From NCBI RefSeq assembly GCF_011752565.1, contig NZ_VWXK01000005.1, positions 214,218-278,217 on the forward strand: a stretch of DNA of 64,000 bases. Reading direction: 5' to 3'. Below are positions 36,438 through 45,233 of the stretch, one piece after another. The position numbers and the translations under genes were made by a program. The notes beneath the pieces were generated by a model that was given only the letters and a program-made list of their open reading frames with translations, had not been told where the DNA came from and did not search any database. Source of the stretch: Pantoea sp. Ap-967 (GTDB taxonomy: Bacteria; Pseudomonadota; Gammaproteobacteria; Pseudomonadales; Pseudomonadaceae). Within the stretch, counting starts at the first letter, position 1, and the number at the start of each line of letters is the position of its first letter.

Positions 36438-39176
36438 ATGATCGAAACAGCAATCGGCTCGCGCAACGATGTGACCGTGGTTCTGCTGGGGCAGGATCAG
36501 GCGGATAACCTTGCCCGGGCACAGCATTACCATCGCCAGGCCGGCGTGCCTTGCACGGGGCTGGCAGTGCAGCCTGAGGCCGGTGACCTTTCCCAGCGCC
36601 TGGCGCATCTGCTGGATCAGCTGACGACACCGTTCGTGATGCTCGCCGCCGACGCCGACTTCGTATTGGCCAGCGCCCTGGACAACGCAGCGGCATGCCT
36701 GGGTGAGCAGGCCCAGGCGGTGGCAGCGCAAGGCTATGCCCTGGGGTACGCGCCAGGTAATGGCCTGGTGGCCTATCACCGGGTCGGTTCGGCCTTCGCG
36801 CCCCTGGCGCAGGACAATGGCCGGGCCAGGCTGGCCCAGTATGCCGAAGCGGGCCAGCAAGCCTGGCGTGCCGTGGTGCGGGTAGCGAACCTCAAGGCTG
36901 CCCTGGCCACCTTGCCCGATGCCCTGGATGCGAGCGCGTGGCGCGTTGCCTTGTCGTACGCGCTGTTGGCCCAGGGGGCCGTCGTGCAATTGCCCCAGGT
37001 CGACGTGGTGCTGGAGCATGGGGTTGCGAGCGACAGCCCGGTAGCCCGTGACGAACGCCTGACCCAGTTGGTGCGCACGCTCCGCCAGTGGGACGGCGAG
37101 CAGTTGGCCCTGTGTGACGACGAAGCCGGTTTTGCCGTGCTCAATGCCTTTGTGCGCAACACCAGCGACGCCGAGGCACCGCTGATTTTCAGCTCGCGCT
37201 GGAGCAGCGTCATCGACGACCCGGAGCGCGAGTTCGAGCCGCGCCAAGACGTTCGCCTGCCGTATTACAACGGCGAGCTGTTTGCCCAACTGACGGCACT
37301 GGAGTTCCTTTGCCACGCCTGGCCGACCAGCCGCCAGCATGTGCATGCGCTGGAAGGCGTGTGGGTACGCCAGCGCGAACTGCTGCAGGAACACCCTAAC
37401 GATACCACCGAGAGCCTGCAGCATCGTTACTGGCAAGCGCTGGCCTTGGGGCTGTTCAGCGCCGACGTCGGCCGGCGCCTGTTGTCGACGCTCAGCGATG
37501 ATGCCCGCGTGCGGGAGATGAACGACTGGCTGGGGCGCCTTGAGCAAGTGCCGGGCAGTGACCTTGCCCAGCGTCTGCAAGGCACCGTATCGGGCCAACT
37601 GATCGAGGCGATTGCCGCCGCTACCCCGGATGAAGTCGGCCGCCGGCGTGTGCTTGCGCACCTTGCCAAGCACCCGGCCACGCAGATTGCCTTCGTCGTG
37701 CTTGACCTGGAAAACGATGACGCAAGCCTGCAGGCGACCTTCGACAGCCTGCTGGCTAGCGGCCTGCGCAATTTCAAGTTGCTGGTGCTCAAGGCTGGCA
37801 AGCCGCCCGCCATCACCACCGCGCGCGATACCCTGCATTTCATCCAGGTCAGCGAAAGCAATTGGGTGACCCACTTGAACCAGGCGTTGCGCCAATTGCC
37901 AAGCGACTGGCTGCTGTTGCTGGAGGCCGGGGATGTCCTGCTCAGTGGCGGCCTGCTGCGTCTGTGCGCCGAAATCAGCGAGGCGCCTGGTTGCCTGGCC
38001 ATCGCTGCCAACGAAGTGCATCGCGATGCCGACGGGCGCTTGCTCGACGTGGTGCGCCCAGGCGCCGACCTGGACCTGCTGCGCAGCCAACCAGGCTTGA
38101 TGTCGCGGCACTGGCTGGTGCGCCGTGAGGCGGTTGTGGAGCTGGGCGGTTACAGCGAAACCCACCGTAACGCGCTGGAGCTCGACCTGCTGCTGCGCCT
38201 GGTAGAGGCGCACGGGCTCGCCAGCCTGGCGCACATGGATGATCTGCTGGTCATTGGCCGGCAGGCCTCGCCGGCGCTGCCCCTGGCGGCGCAGACCGTG
38301 CTCGGCCGGCACCTGACGCAGCTGGGCTACCGCAGCCAGGTCAGCGACCAGGGCACCTCCGGCCTGGTGGTGGATTTCCGCCATGACGGCACACCGCTGG
38401 TCAGCATCCTGCTGGCCTACGAGGGCGACGTGGCGCAGTTGCAGGCTTGCCTGACGTCGGTGCTGCAGCGTACCCGTTACCCGCGTTACGAAGTGCTGCT
38501 GGCGTGCGCCAGCGATCAATTCGACATCGAAAGCGATGCCGCCAAGGCCCTGGCAGGGCGCGTGCGCCTGTTGGCGGGGGAGGCGGGTGCCTCGCGTGAA
38601 GCCCTGTTGAACCTGGCGGCCAGCCAGGCGCGCGGCGAGTACCTGGTGCTGTTGTCGGCGCGTTGCAACGTGATCACCCCGGCCTGGATCGAAGGCCTGC
38701 TCAATGAAGCTCAGCGGCCGGAAGTCGGGGTTGTTGGTGCGCGCCTGTTCGCCACCGACGGCACCTTGGCCCATGCCGGTTACCAATTGCTCGCCGGGCC
38801 TCAGGTGCTCCAGCCCTGGGAGGGGTTGCCGGCCGAGCAAGTGGCCAGGCAGCGCTGGTTGTCCTCGGTGCGCAGCTGCGCGGCGGTGTCCGGAGACTGC
38901 CTGATGGTGCGCAAGTCGGTCTTTGAACACTGTGCTGGGTTGCAGGCGCAGCCCGGTGCCGATATCGACTTGTGCCTGGGTGTTCGCGATGCCGGCCTGA
39001 TGGTGGTGTGGACACCGCGTTCGCAGCTGTTGGTTCATTCGCGCCCAGGCGCCGAACATGCCAATGCCGGGGCGGCGGTAGCCGCACGCTGGCCGGCCGC
39101 CTTCAGCGACCAGATGCCGTTCGATGGCCGCGCATTCAGCGCTGACCGGCTGGCATGGTTGGGCCAGCTGGCGTAG
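36438..39176 (+). CDS. Large multidomain glycosyltransferase with degenerate GT2 domain
   Basis: A 912-residue protein starting at ATG 36438 with AGG 9 nt upstream. The N-terminal part (about 10-250) resembles TIGR00180-type glycosyltransferases, with PFVMLAADADFVL as candidate DxD. The second half repeats the tandem GT2-like core of its two neighbours (first unit about 415-640, second about 655-880). In the second unit the DxD position reads S740-A-R742, so this domain probably lacks metal-dependent activity. There is no C-terminal GT4 domain. It follows the first transferase by 52 nt and is closed by a strong terminator. Confidence 0.78.
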   Translation: MIETAIGSRNDVTVVLLGQDQADNLARAQHYHRQAGVPCTGLAVQPEAGDLSQRLAHLLDQLTTPFVMLAADADFVLASALDNAAACLGEQAQAVAAQGYALGYAPGNGLVAYHRVGSAFAPLAQDNGRARLAQYAEAGQQAWRAVVRVANLKAALATLPDALDASAWRVALSYALLAQGAVVQLPQVDVVLEHGVASDSPVARDERLTQLVRTLRQWDGEQLALCDDEAGFAVLNAFVRNTSDAEAPLIFSSRWSSVIDDPEREFEPRQDVRLPYYNGELFAQLTALEFLCHAWPTSRQHVHALEGVWVRQRELLQEHPNDTTESLQHRYWQALALGLFSADVGRRLLSTLSDDARVREMNDWLGRLEQVPGSDLAQRLQGTVSGQLIEAIAAATPDEVGRRRVLAHLAKHPATQIAFVVLDLENDDASLQATFDSLLASGLRNFKLLVLKAGKPPAITTARDTLHFIQVSESNWVTHLNQALRQLPSDWLLLLEAGDVLLSGGLLRLCAEISEAPGCLAIAANEVHRDADGRLLDVVRPGADLDLLRSQPGLMSRHWLVRREAVVELGGYSETHRNALELDLLLRLVEAHGLASLAHMDDLLVIGRQASPALPLAAQTVLGRHLTQLGYRSQVSDQGTSGLVVDFRHDGTPLVSILLAYEGDVAQLQACLTSVLQRTRYPRYEVLLACASDQFDIESDAAKALAGRVRLLAGEAGASREALLNLAASQARGEYLVLLSARCNVITPAWIEGLLNEAQRPEVGVVGARLFATDGTLAHAGYQLLAGPQVLQPWEGLPAEQVARQRWLSSVRSCAAVSGDCLMVRKSVFEHCAGLQAQPGADIDLCLGVRDAGLMVVWTPRSQLLVHSRPGAEHANAGAAVAARWPAAFSDQMPFDGRAFSADRLAWLGQLA

Positions 39177-39202
39177 CCGTTGCAGCTGGCGCGGGAATTG
39201 CA

Positions 39203-39230
39203 AAAGCCGGGTTAATGACCCGGCTTTTTC
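39203..39230 (+). terminator. Rho-independent terminator inside the glycosylation island
   Basis: AAAAGCCGGGT (39203-39213) pairs with ACCCGGCTTTTT (39219-39230). It splits the island into a two-gene first unit and a downstream unit starting with the WbqC-like gene. Confidence 0.9.
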
Positions 39231-39292
39231 ATGTCCGGTGGCAACTTATTGACAGGCCCAGGGCGTGAGATGCGCGCTGGATGGGATGAGTG

Positions 39293-39994
39293 ATGCAAAA
39301 GAAAGTGGCTGTGCTGCAGTCCAACTACATTCCCTGGAAGGGGTACTTTGACCTGATCCGCAGTGTCGATGCGTTCGTGTTCTACGACGACGTGCAATAC
39401 ACCCGTCGCGACTGGCGCAACCGCAACAAGATCAAGACCGCCCAGGGTGAGCATTGGTTGACGGTGCCGGTGAAGAACAAAGGGCGCTTCGAGCAACTGA
39501 TCAACGAGGTCGAGATCAGCGACCCCCACTGGGCCGAGCAACACTGGAAGACGATCGCCATGAGTTACCGTCGCGCGGCCTGCTTCGACATGATGGAAGG
39601 CCGCATCCGCGCGTTGTATGAGCAGGCGGGCCGGCTCGATCACCTGTCGGCCATCAACCAGTTGTTCATTGCCGGCCTGTGCCCCTTGCTGGGTATCCAC
39701 ACCCCGTTGTACCGCTCCGAGGAACTGGGCAAGGCAGACGGGCGCAACGAGCGCTTGATTCACCTGTGCCAGGCCGTGCAGGGCAGCCATTACCTGTCGG
39801 GCCCCGCAGCCAGTTGCTACCTCGATGAAGCGGCCTTTGCCGCCGCCGGGCTTGAGGTGTCGTACATGAGTTATGCCGGTTACCCCGAGTACCCGCAAGT
39901 GCACGGTGAGTTCCAGCATGCGGTGAGCGTGATTGACCTGCTGTTCAACACCGGAACCGACGCCATCGCCTTCCTGGAACGTCGGGCTGCCTGA
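39293..39994 (+). CDS. WbqC-family protein
   Basis: A 233-residue protein with the WbqC signatures VLQSNYIPWKGYFDLI near the N-terminus, DDVQYTRRDWRNRN and WLTVPVKNKGRF. Members occur in O-antigen and flagellin glycan clusters and in amino-sugar modification loci; the reaction is not established as far as I know. It has no membrane segment. It follows the internal terminator, so it presumably has its own promoter, but I could not find a convincing one. The ATG at 39293 is preferred; a GTG at 39290 is in frame. Confidence 0.85.
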   Translation: MQKKVAVLQSNYIPWKGYFDLIRSVDAFVFYDDVQYTRRDWRNRNKIKTAQGEHWLTVPVKNKGRFEQLINEVEISDPHWAEQHWKTIAMSYRRAACFDMMEGRIRALYEQAGRLDHLSAINQLFIAGLCPLLGIHTPLYRSEELGKADGRNERLIHLCQAVQGSHYLSGPAASCYLDEAAFAAAGLEVSYMSYAGYPEYPQVHGEFQHAVSVIDLLFNTGTDAIAFLERRAA

Positions 39995-40045
39995 TGGGCG
40001 GGCTCTGCTGATGGCCTTTTTGTGATTGGAACCAGGAGTTCAACG

Positions 40046-43000
40046 ATGTCGAATGCCGCGCTGCCGGATGCCCCTTCGCACGAACACGCGCTGGCGCGCC
40101 TGCGGTTGATGTTCGCCAAGCCGGAGCATCCGTACTACATCTATGCGCCGGATTACCGCGAAACCTCCTCCGGTATCGTCTCGTTGCATTACCTGTGTCA
40201 CCTGTTGAACCTCAACGGGCGTGAGGCCTACATCCAGGGTTCGCAAGTGTTCAACCCGGAGCTCAAGACGCCGCGGCTCGACGCTGCCACGGCCGAGCGT
40301 CACCAGCAAGCAGGCAAGGTGCCGATTGCGGTGTATCCGGAAGTGACCTCGGGCAATCCGCTGAACCTGGCGGTCGTTGCCCGTTTCCTGCTGAACTTTG
40401 AAGGGTTCATCTCCGGCAAGCCCATGGATGCGCGGGTGGACGACCTGTTCTTCTACTACGCCCCGCGCCTTGCCGAACACCATGGCAACCCAGGTGCTGA
40501 TCTGCTGTGCCTGCCAACCATCGACATCGAGCGGTTCTGTGCCGGCAGCACCCAAGGTCCGCGCCAAGGCTGTTACCTGTATCAGAACCGTCACCCGCTG
40601 GAGCAAATCGACTACAGCCTGCTGCCCGCCGGCATCGAGCTGCTGAGCATTGCCAAGGCGTTGACACTGCCTGAGCTGGCCGCCGTGCTGCGCAAGGCTG
40701 AGGTGCTGTATACCTATGAATGGTCGATGACCTGCGTCATGGCCGTGTTGTGTGGATGCCCGGTGATCTTCATGCCGGGCGTGGGGATCGACCGAACCTT
40801 CCTGGAAAACAGCTTTTTCGGGTGTGTCGGCTTTGCCCTGTTCGATGAGCCCGACGCGCTGGAACTGGCTAGGTCCAGCCTCGACCAAGCCTTGCCGCGC
40901 TACGTCGAGCGCACTGCGCCCTTTTGGCAGCAGCTCGATACCTTCATTGCCAAGACTCAACAGGCAGCCCGGCGCGAGGAACAGGGTAACCGCCTGGGCA
41001 TGCTCGACTGGCTGCGCCAGCGCTACCCGCGACCGGGGCAAGGGCGCGTGCTCGAAGAACGCCTGGCCAGCCCGACAGCGCCCAGCCTTGCGGTGCTGGT
41101 GAAGGATAACGGTAATCCCCAGGCGCTGGCCGATACCCTGCACAGCCTGGCGCGTGGCTTGCACCGCCGCGTGCAGGTGACGGTACTGGGCGGCCCGGAG
41201 CGCGCGGCCGATACCGTGCAGTGGTTGCCCTGCGACCCGCAGCAGCCGGTTGCCGCGCTCAATGGCTGGCTGGCATCGACCACCTGTGACTGGTTCATGC
41301 TGGTTGATGCGGGGGCCTGCTTCATTCCCAGCGGCCTGCTGGTGACGGCGGTCGAGTTGCTCGATGCCCCCGCGCATTGCCTGGCGGTATTCGCGGATGA
41401 AGCCCTGCGCCGGGAAGATGGCACGGTCGAATTGCTGCTTCGCCCAGACTTGAACCTGGACTTGCTGCTCGGCTACCCGGCCGGTTTGTCGGCACACTGG
41501 TGGTACCGGCGCGAGTCCCTGCTCGGGCAGGGAGGCTTCGCTGCTGGCGTTGGCAGCGCGTTCGAATTCGAATACCAACTGCGCGTGCTCAGTGAGCAGG
41601 GCCTTGACCGTGTAGCCCATGTGAGCGAGCCCCTGCTGATTGTCGACACGCCTGCCCGCCCCCAGGGCGAAGACGAACAAGCCGTCATCCTCGCGCACTT
41701 GCGCGGGCGCGGCTACGCCGATGCCCAGGTTCACCCTGTCGAGGTGGCCAACGGCGGTTACCGTATCGAATACAGCCGGCCGACCAAGGCCGGGGTCAGC
41801 ATCCTCATCTACCTGGACGGGCAGCTGGCCCAGTACCAGCGGTGCCTGGAAAGTGTGCTGGCCAATACTGCCCACGGCGATTACGAATTGCTGCTGATTG
41901 AGCCTGGCAACGACGACCCGGCATTGCTGGCCTGGTTGGACATGCTTGGGCAACTGCATGAGGTGGCACTGCAGGTGCTGCGCTTCGAACCCGGCCAGGC
42001 ACGCGCGGCGATGTGCAATGCGGCTGCTCAGGAAGCGAGGGGCGATTACCTGGTGTGGCTCGATGCCCGTGCCAGTGTGATGGATCGTGGCTGGTTGCAG
42101 GCGCTGCTCAACCATGCCCAGCGCCCGGAAGTGGGCGCCGTGGGTGGCAAGTTGCTGGGCAGCGCCGGCGAAGTTCGCCAGGCAGGGCTGGTGCTGGGGT
42201 TGGGCGGCACGGCCGGGCCTGCCTTCGAGGGGATGGCGGCCTCTGCCAGCGGCTACCTGGGCCAACTGTGGCTGGCGCGCAACTGTTCGGCGGTCGGCGC
42301 TCAATGCCTGATGATTCGACGTGCGCTGTTTTTCGAGGCCGGTGGCTTCGACGCAGACCAACTGCTGGCGCCCTGGAGCGACCTGGACCTGTGCCTGAGG
42401 CTGGCCCAGGGTGGCTACCTGAACGTATGGACCCCGTATGTGCGGGTGCTGCTCGATGACGAGCCGGCGCCGCTGCATAGCGCCGAGCAGGAGGATGCCC
42501 TGTACGCACGCTGGCTCCCGCGCCTGGCCCATGACCCGGCCTACAACGGCAATTTCTCGCTGCGCGGCGGCGCCAGTTTCACCCTGGAAAACAACGGCCT
42601 GACCTGGCGGCCCTTGAAACACTGCGTGCCAAACGTACTCGCCTGCGTGGCTGATCGGCAGGGCAATGGCCGGTCGCGGTTGATCGAGCCATTCAGGGCG
42701 CTGCGCGATGAAGGCTGCCTGGAGGGTGCGCTGACCAACGGTTTGCCGAACCCGGTAGAGATCGAGCGCGTAAACCCGGCCAGCGTGGTCTTCCAGCGGC
42801 CACTTGCCGATAGCCAGCTGTTGGCCTTGCGCCGTCTCAGCGCATTCTCCACGGCGTTCAAGGTGTATGACCTCGATGGCTATTTGCCAGAGATGGAACT
42901 GGGCGAAAACTGGAGCGCCGACGAGCTGCTGCTGCGTTTGCGCCAGGGCATGATGCAGGCCGACCGGGTCCTGGTGCCCAGCCAGGCACTGCTGGAGTTG

Positions 43001-43591
43001 CTGCGAGATGAGCATGAGGATGTGCGCCTGGTGGAAGGGGCGCTGCCGGTTAGCTGGGGCGCCCTGCGTGGTCAACGGGGCAAAGGCGCCAAGCCGCGTG
43101 TGGGCTGGCAGGCCTGCAAGGATGTGGGCCTGTTGGCCGAAGTGGTGCCAGCACTGGCGGATGAAGTCGAGTGGGTCGTGCTGGGTGACTGCCCGGACGA
43201 GCTGCGGCCATTGCTGAGTAGCTGCCAGCCGGCCGTTGGGCAGGACCAGCTGGCCTTGCACCTGTCGGCGCTGGACCTGGACCTGGCCCTGGTGCCCATG
43301 GCCGACACCTTGGGCAATGCCTGTTCGGGCGACATGCGCGTGCTGCAGCACGCGGCCTGTGGGCATCCGGTCATCTGCAGCCGTGTCGCCGGTTTCACCG
43401 GTAGCCAGGCGCTGCCGCTGACGCAGGTACACAACGACCCGGCCGACTGGATCCGCGCGATTCGCCTGCACCTGAACGATCGTCAGGCCTCGGCATGCCT
43501 GGGTGATGCACTCCAGGCCAGGGTCCGCGAGAACTGGTTGCTCGATGGCGAGCGTTTACAAACATGGCGGCGTGCCTGGCTGGCCGACTAG
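40046..43591 (+). CDS. Giant multidomain glycosyltransferase-like protein with decayed catalytic motifs
   Basis: A 1181-residue protein with AGGAG before ATG 40046. The N-terminal region (about 1-330; YYIYAPDYRETSSGIVSLHY) looks like a GT4-type Rossmann fold. Then come two GT2-like units (about 350-560 and 580-800) and a C-terminal GT4-like domain (about 850-1181) that aligns by eye with that of the first giant protein, down to an ending in AWLAD. The second GT2 unit has D673-A-R675 in place of DxD, and the C-terminal domain has Q1101 where its paralogue has the expected glutamate. The N-terminal domain may be the only active one. Confidence 0.75.
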   Translation: MSNAALPDAPSHEHALARLRLMFAKPEHPYYIYAPDYRETSSGIVSLHYLCHLLNLNGREAYIQGSQVFNPELKTPRLDAATAERHQQAGKVPIAVYPEVTSGNPLNLAVVARFLLNFEGFISGKPMDARVDDLFFYYAPRLAEHHGNPGADLLCLPTIDIERFCAGSTQGPRQGCYLYQNRHPLEQIDYSLLPAGIELLSIAKALTLPELAAVLRKAEVLYTYEWSMTCVMAVLCGCPVIFMPGVGIDRTFLENSFFGCVGFALFDEPDALELARSSLDQALPRYVERTAPFWQQLDTFIAKTQQAARREEQGNRLGMLDWLRQRYPRPGQGRVLEERLASPTAPSLAVLVKDNGNPQALADTLHSLARGLHRRVQVTVLGGPERAADTVQWLPCDPQQPVAALNGWLASTTCDWFMLVDAGACFIPSGLLVTAVELLDAPAHCLAVFADEALRREDGTVELLLRPDLNLDLLLGYPAGLSAHWWYRRESLLGQGGFAAGVGSAFEFEYQLRVLSEQGLDRVAHVSEPLLIVDTPARPQGEDEQAVILAHLRGRGYADAQVHPVEVANGGYRIEYSRPTKAGVSILIYLDGQLAQYQRCLESVLANTAHGDYELLLIEPGNDDPALLAWLDMLGQLHEVALQVLRFEPGQARAAMCNAAAQEARGDYLVWLDARASVMDRGWLQALLNHAQRPEVGAVGGKLLGSAGEVRQAGLVLGLGGTAGPAFEGMAASASGYLGQLWLARNCSAVGAQCLMIRRALFFEAGGFDADQLLAPWSDLDLCLRLAQGGYLNVWTPYVRVLLDDEPAPLHSAEQEDALYARWLPRLAHDPAYNGNFSLRGGASFTLENNGLTWRPLKHCVPNVLACVADRQGNGRSRLIEPFRALRDEGCLEGALTNGLPNPVEIERVNPASVVFQRPLADSQLLALRRLSAFSTAFKVYDLDGYLPEMELGENWSADELLLRLRQGMMQADRVLVPSQALLELLRDEHEDVRLVEGALPVSWGALRGQRGKGAKPRVGWQACKDVGLLAEVVPALADEVEWVVLGDCPDELRPLLSSCQPAVGQDQLALHLSALDLDLALVPMADTLGNACSGDMRVLQHAACGHPVICSRVAGFTGSQALPLTQVHNDPADWIRAIRLHLNDRQASACLGDALQARVRENWLLDGERLQTWRRAWLAD

Positions 43592-43659
43592 GCGCCGAAG
43601 GCATGTTTTTTTGACCTGGACGGACTTCGATTCCGATCCCAAGCTCGAACGGGGCACAC

Positions 43660-44388
43660 ATGACGAACACTCTGGATACTTTCATCGGCGCGTACAGCGA
43701 TAGCTTCGGTTACGCCTATGACAACAACATCATGCTCAACTGGTACCCGCGGCGGATCATGGAACTGTGTGGCCCGCGGAACACGTTGCTTGAGCTGGGC
43801 ATTGGCCACGGTTTCTCGACCAACCGCTTTTCCCGCTACTTCAACGCGCATACCGTGATCGATGGCTCGCCGTCGGTGATCGCGCAGTTTCAAGCGCAGT
43901 ACCCTGACAGCCCGGCGAACATCGTCGAAGGTTACTTCGAGACGTTCGACACCGAACAACGTTTCGACCTGATCGTCATGGGGTTCGTCCTGGAGCACGT
44001 CGAGGACCCGCAGGTGGTATTGCGCAAGTACAAGCAGTACCTTGCGCCCGGTGGCCGTTGTTTCGTACTGGTGCCGAACGCGCAGTCCCTGCACCGGCGT
44101 TTCGGTCATGCGGCCGGCCTGCTCGATGACATGATGGTGCTGGGCAAGGGTGACCATGAGCTTGGCCACCTGCGTGCCTACTCCCTGCAGACGCTGACCG
44201 AGGAACTGGAGCAGGCCGGGCTGCAGGTGGTGCGCAAGGAAGGGTTGTTCCTCAAGCCTTTCATGACCTCGCAGATGAAGGCGCTGGACCTCAGCGAGGC
44301 GATCACCACCGCCATGTGCACCGTCGCGATCGATTACCCCGAGCTCAGCTGTGCGCTGATGCTTGAGGCGACGGTTGGCGACGCATGA
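43660..44388 (+). CDS. Class I SAM-dependent methyltransferase
   Basis: A 242-residue methyltransferase. Motif I is ELGIGHGFS (E45, G47, G49, G51), and FDLIVMGFVLEHVEDP follows as the typical UbiE/Coq5-like post-I region. It probably methylates a sugar or acyl group of the flagellar glycan, because it overlaps the epimerase gene by 4 nt (ATGA) and starts a tightly coupled run of four genes. The substrate is inferred from context only. Confidence 0.85.
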   Translation: MTNTLDTFIGAYSDSFGYAYDNNIMLNWYPRRIMELCGPRNTLLELGIGHGFSTNRFSRYFNAHTVIDGSPSVIAQFQAQYPDSPANIVEGYFETFDTEQRFDLIVMGFVLEHVEDPQVVLRKYKQYLAPGGRCFVLVPNAQSLHRRFGHAAGLLDDMMVLGKGDHELGHLRAYSLQTLTEELEQAGLQVVRKEGLFLKPFMTSQMKALDLSEAITTAMCTVAIDYPELSCALMLEATVGDA

Positions 44389-45233
44389 ACAGCCTGGTCA
44401 TCGGCAGTACTTCGACCCTGGGCAAGGCCATTGCCCGGTCCCTGGAGCGCTTGGGCCCGGTGAAGCGGGCGGGGCGGCGTGACGCCGATATCACCTTCGA
44501 CCTTGCCCACCCGGTGCTGCCAACCGGCGATGATCGCTTTGACCTGGTCGTACATGCCGCTGCCGACTTTGGTGGGCACGAGCCGGATGACCTGCTGCGT
44601 GCCGAACAGGCCAACAGCGTCGGCACCCTGGCGGCGTGCCAGTTGGCCGAACGCTACGGGGCGAGGCACTTCATCTTGCTGTCTTCGCGCTGGGCGGCCC
44701 ACCAGCCGGGTGACCCGTACTACGGTATCTACGCGCTCTCCAAGCGCCATGCCGAAGAGGTCGCCAGCCTGTACTGCAGCACCCGCGGCATGGCCTTGAC
44801 CATCCTGCGGATTGGCCAGGTTTATGACAGCGAGGGGCATTGCCGGCCCCAGCAGCCGCTGTTGTACGCCATTGCCGACAACGCTGCGGCTGGCAGGGCT
44901 GTGCAGATCTTCGGCAACAACGATGCCCGGCGCAGCTACCTGCATGTGCAGGACCTTGCCGAGATCTGCACCCGTGTGGCCGCGCAGGGGGTCGAGGGGC
45001 TGCACAACTGCGCGCATCCGCAAGCACCACGCCTGTCCGAAATCGCCCGTGCGGCATTCGAGGCATTCGGCACACCTGAAGAGGTGCAGTTCTTGCCACA
45101 AAAAAACGATATCCCAGACCTGCCAGCCTTCGCCTGTGCCACCGAGCTGTTCACGCGCATTGACTACGCCCCGCGCATCGACTTGCGCCAAGGGTTCGAA
45201 TTGATGAAGGCACACCGGGAGGCGCAGCCATGA
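44385..45233 (+). CDS. NAD-dependent epimerase/dehydratase (extended SDR)
   Basis: A 282-residue sugar-nucleotide SDR. The catalytic YxxxK is Y116-ALS-K120 with Ser100/101 nearby. The N-terminal nucleotide-binding loop reads GSTSTLG, lacking the middle glycine of GxxGxxG. Candidate reactions are reduction or epimerisation of a keto-dideoxy sugar nucleotide, like RmlD-type enzymes. It overlaps the methyltransferase and the ATP-grasp gene by 4 nt each. Confidence 0.82.
   Translation: MNSLVIGSTSTLGKAIARSLERLGPVKRAGRRDADITFDLAHPVLPTGDDRFDLVVHAAADFGGHEPDDLLRAEQANSVGTLAACQLAERYGARHFILLSSRWAAHQPGDPYYGIYALSKRHAEEVASLYCSTRGMALTILRIGQVYDSEGHCRPQQPLLYAIADNAAAGRAVQIFGNNDARRSYLHVQDLAEICTRVAAQGVEGLHNCAHPQAPRLSEIARAAFEAFGTPEEVQFLPQKNDIPDLPAFACATELFTRIDYAPRIDLRQGFELMKAHREAQP

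Noticed and set aside
39249..39280. TTGACA at 39249-39254 as a promoter for the WbqC-like gene
   Set aside because: No acceptable -10 hexamer at 16-18 bp spacing; the region is GC-rich.
33785..43471. Very long minus-strand open frames opposite the giant transferases (33785-36466, 36111-39203 and 40040-43471)
   Set aside because: They are shadows of GC-rich codon usage on the plus strand: no ribosome sites, no recognisable domains, and they overlap coherent transferase genes completely.
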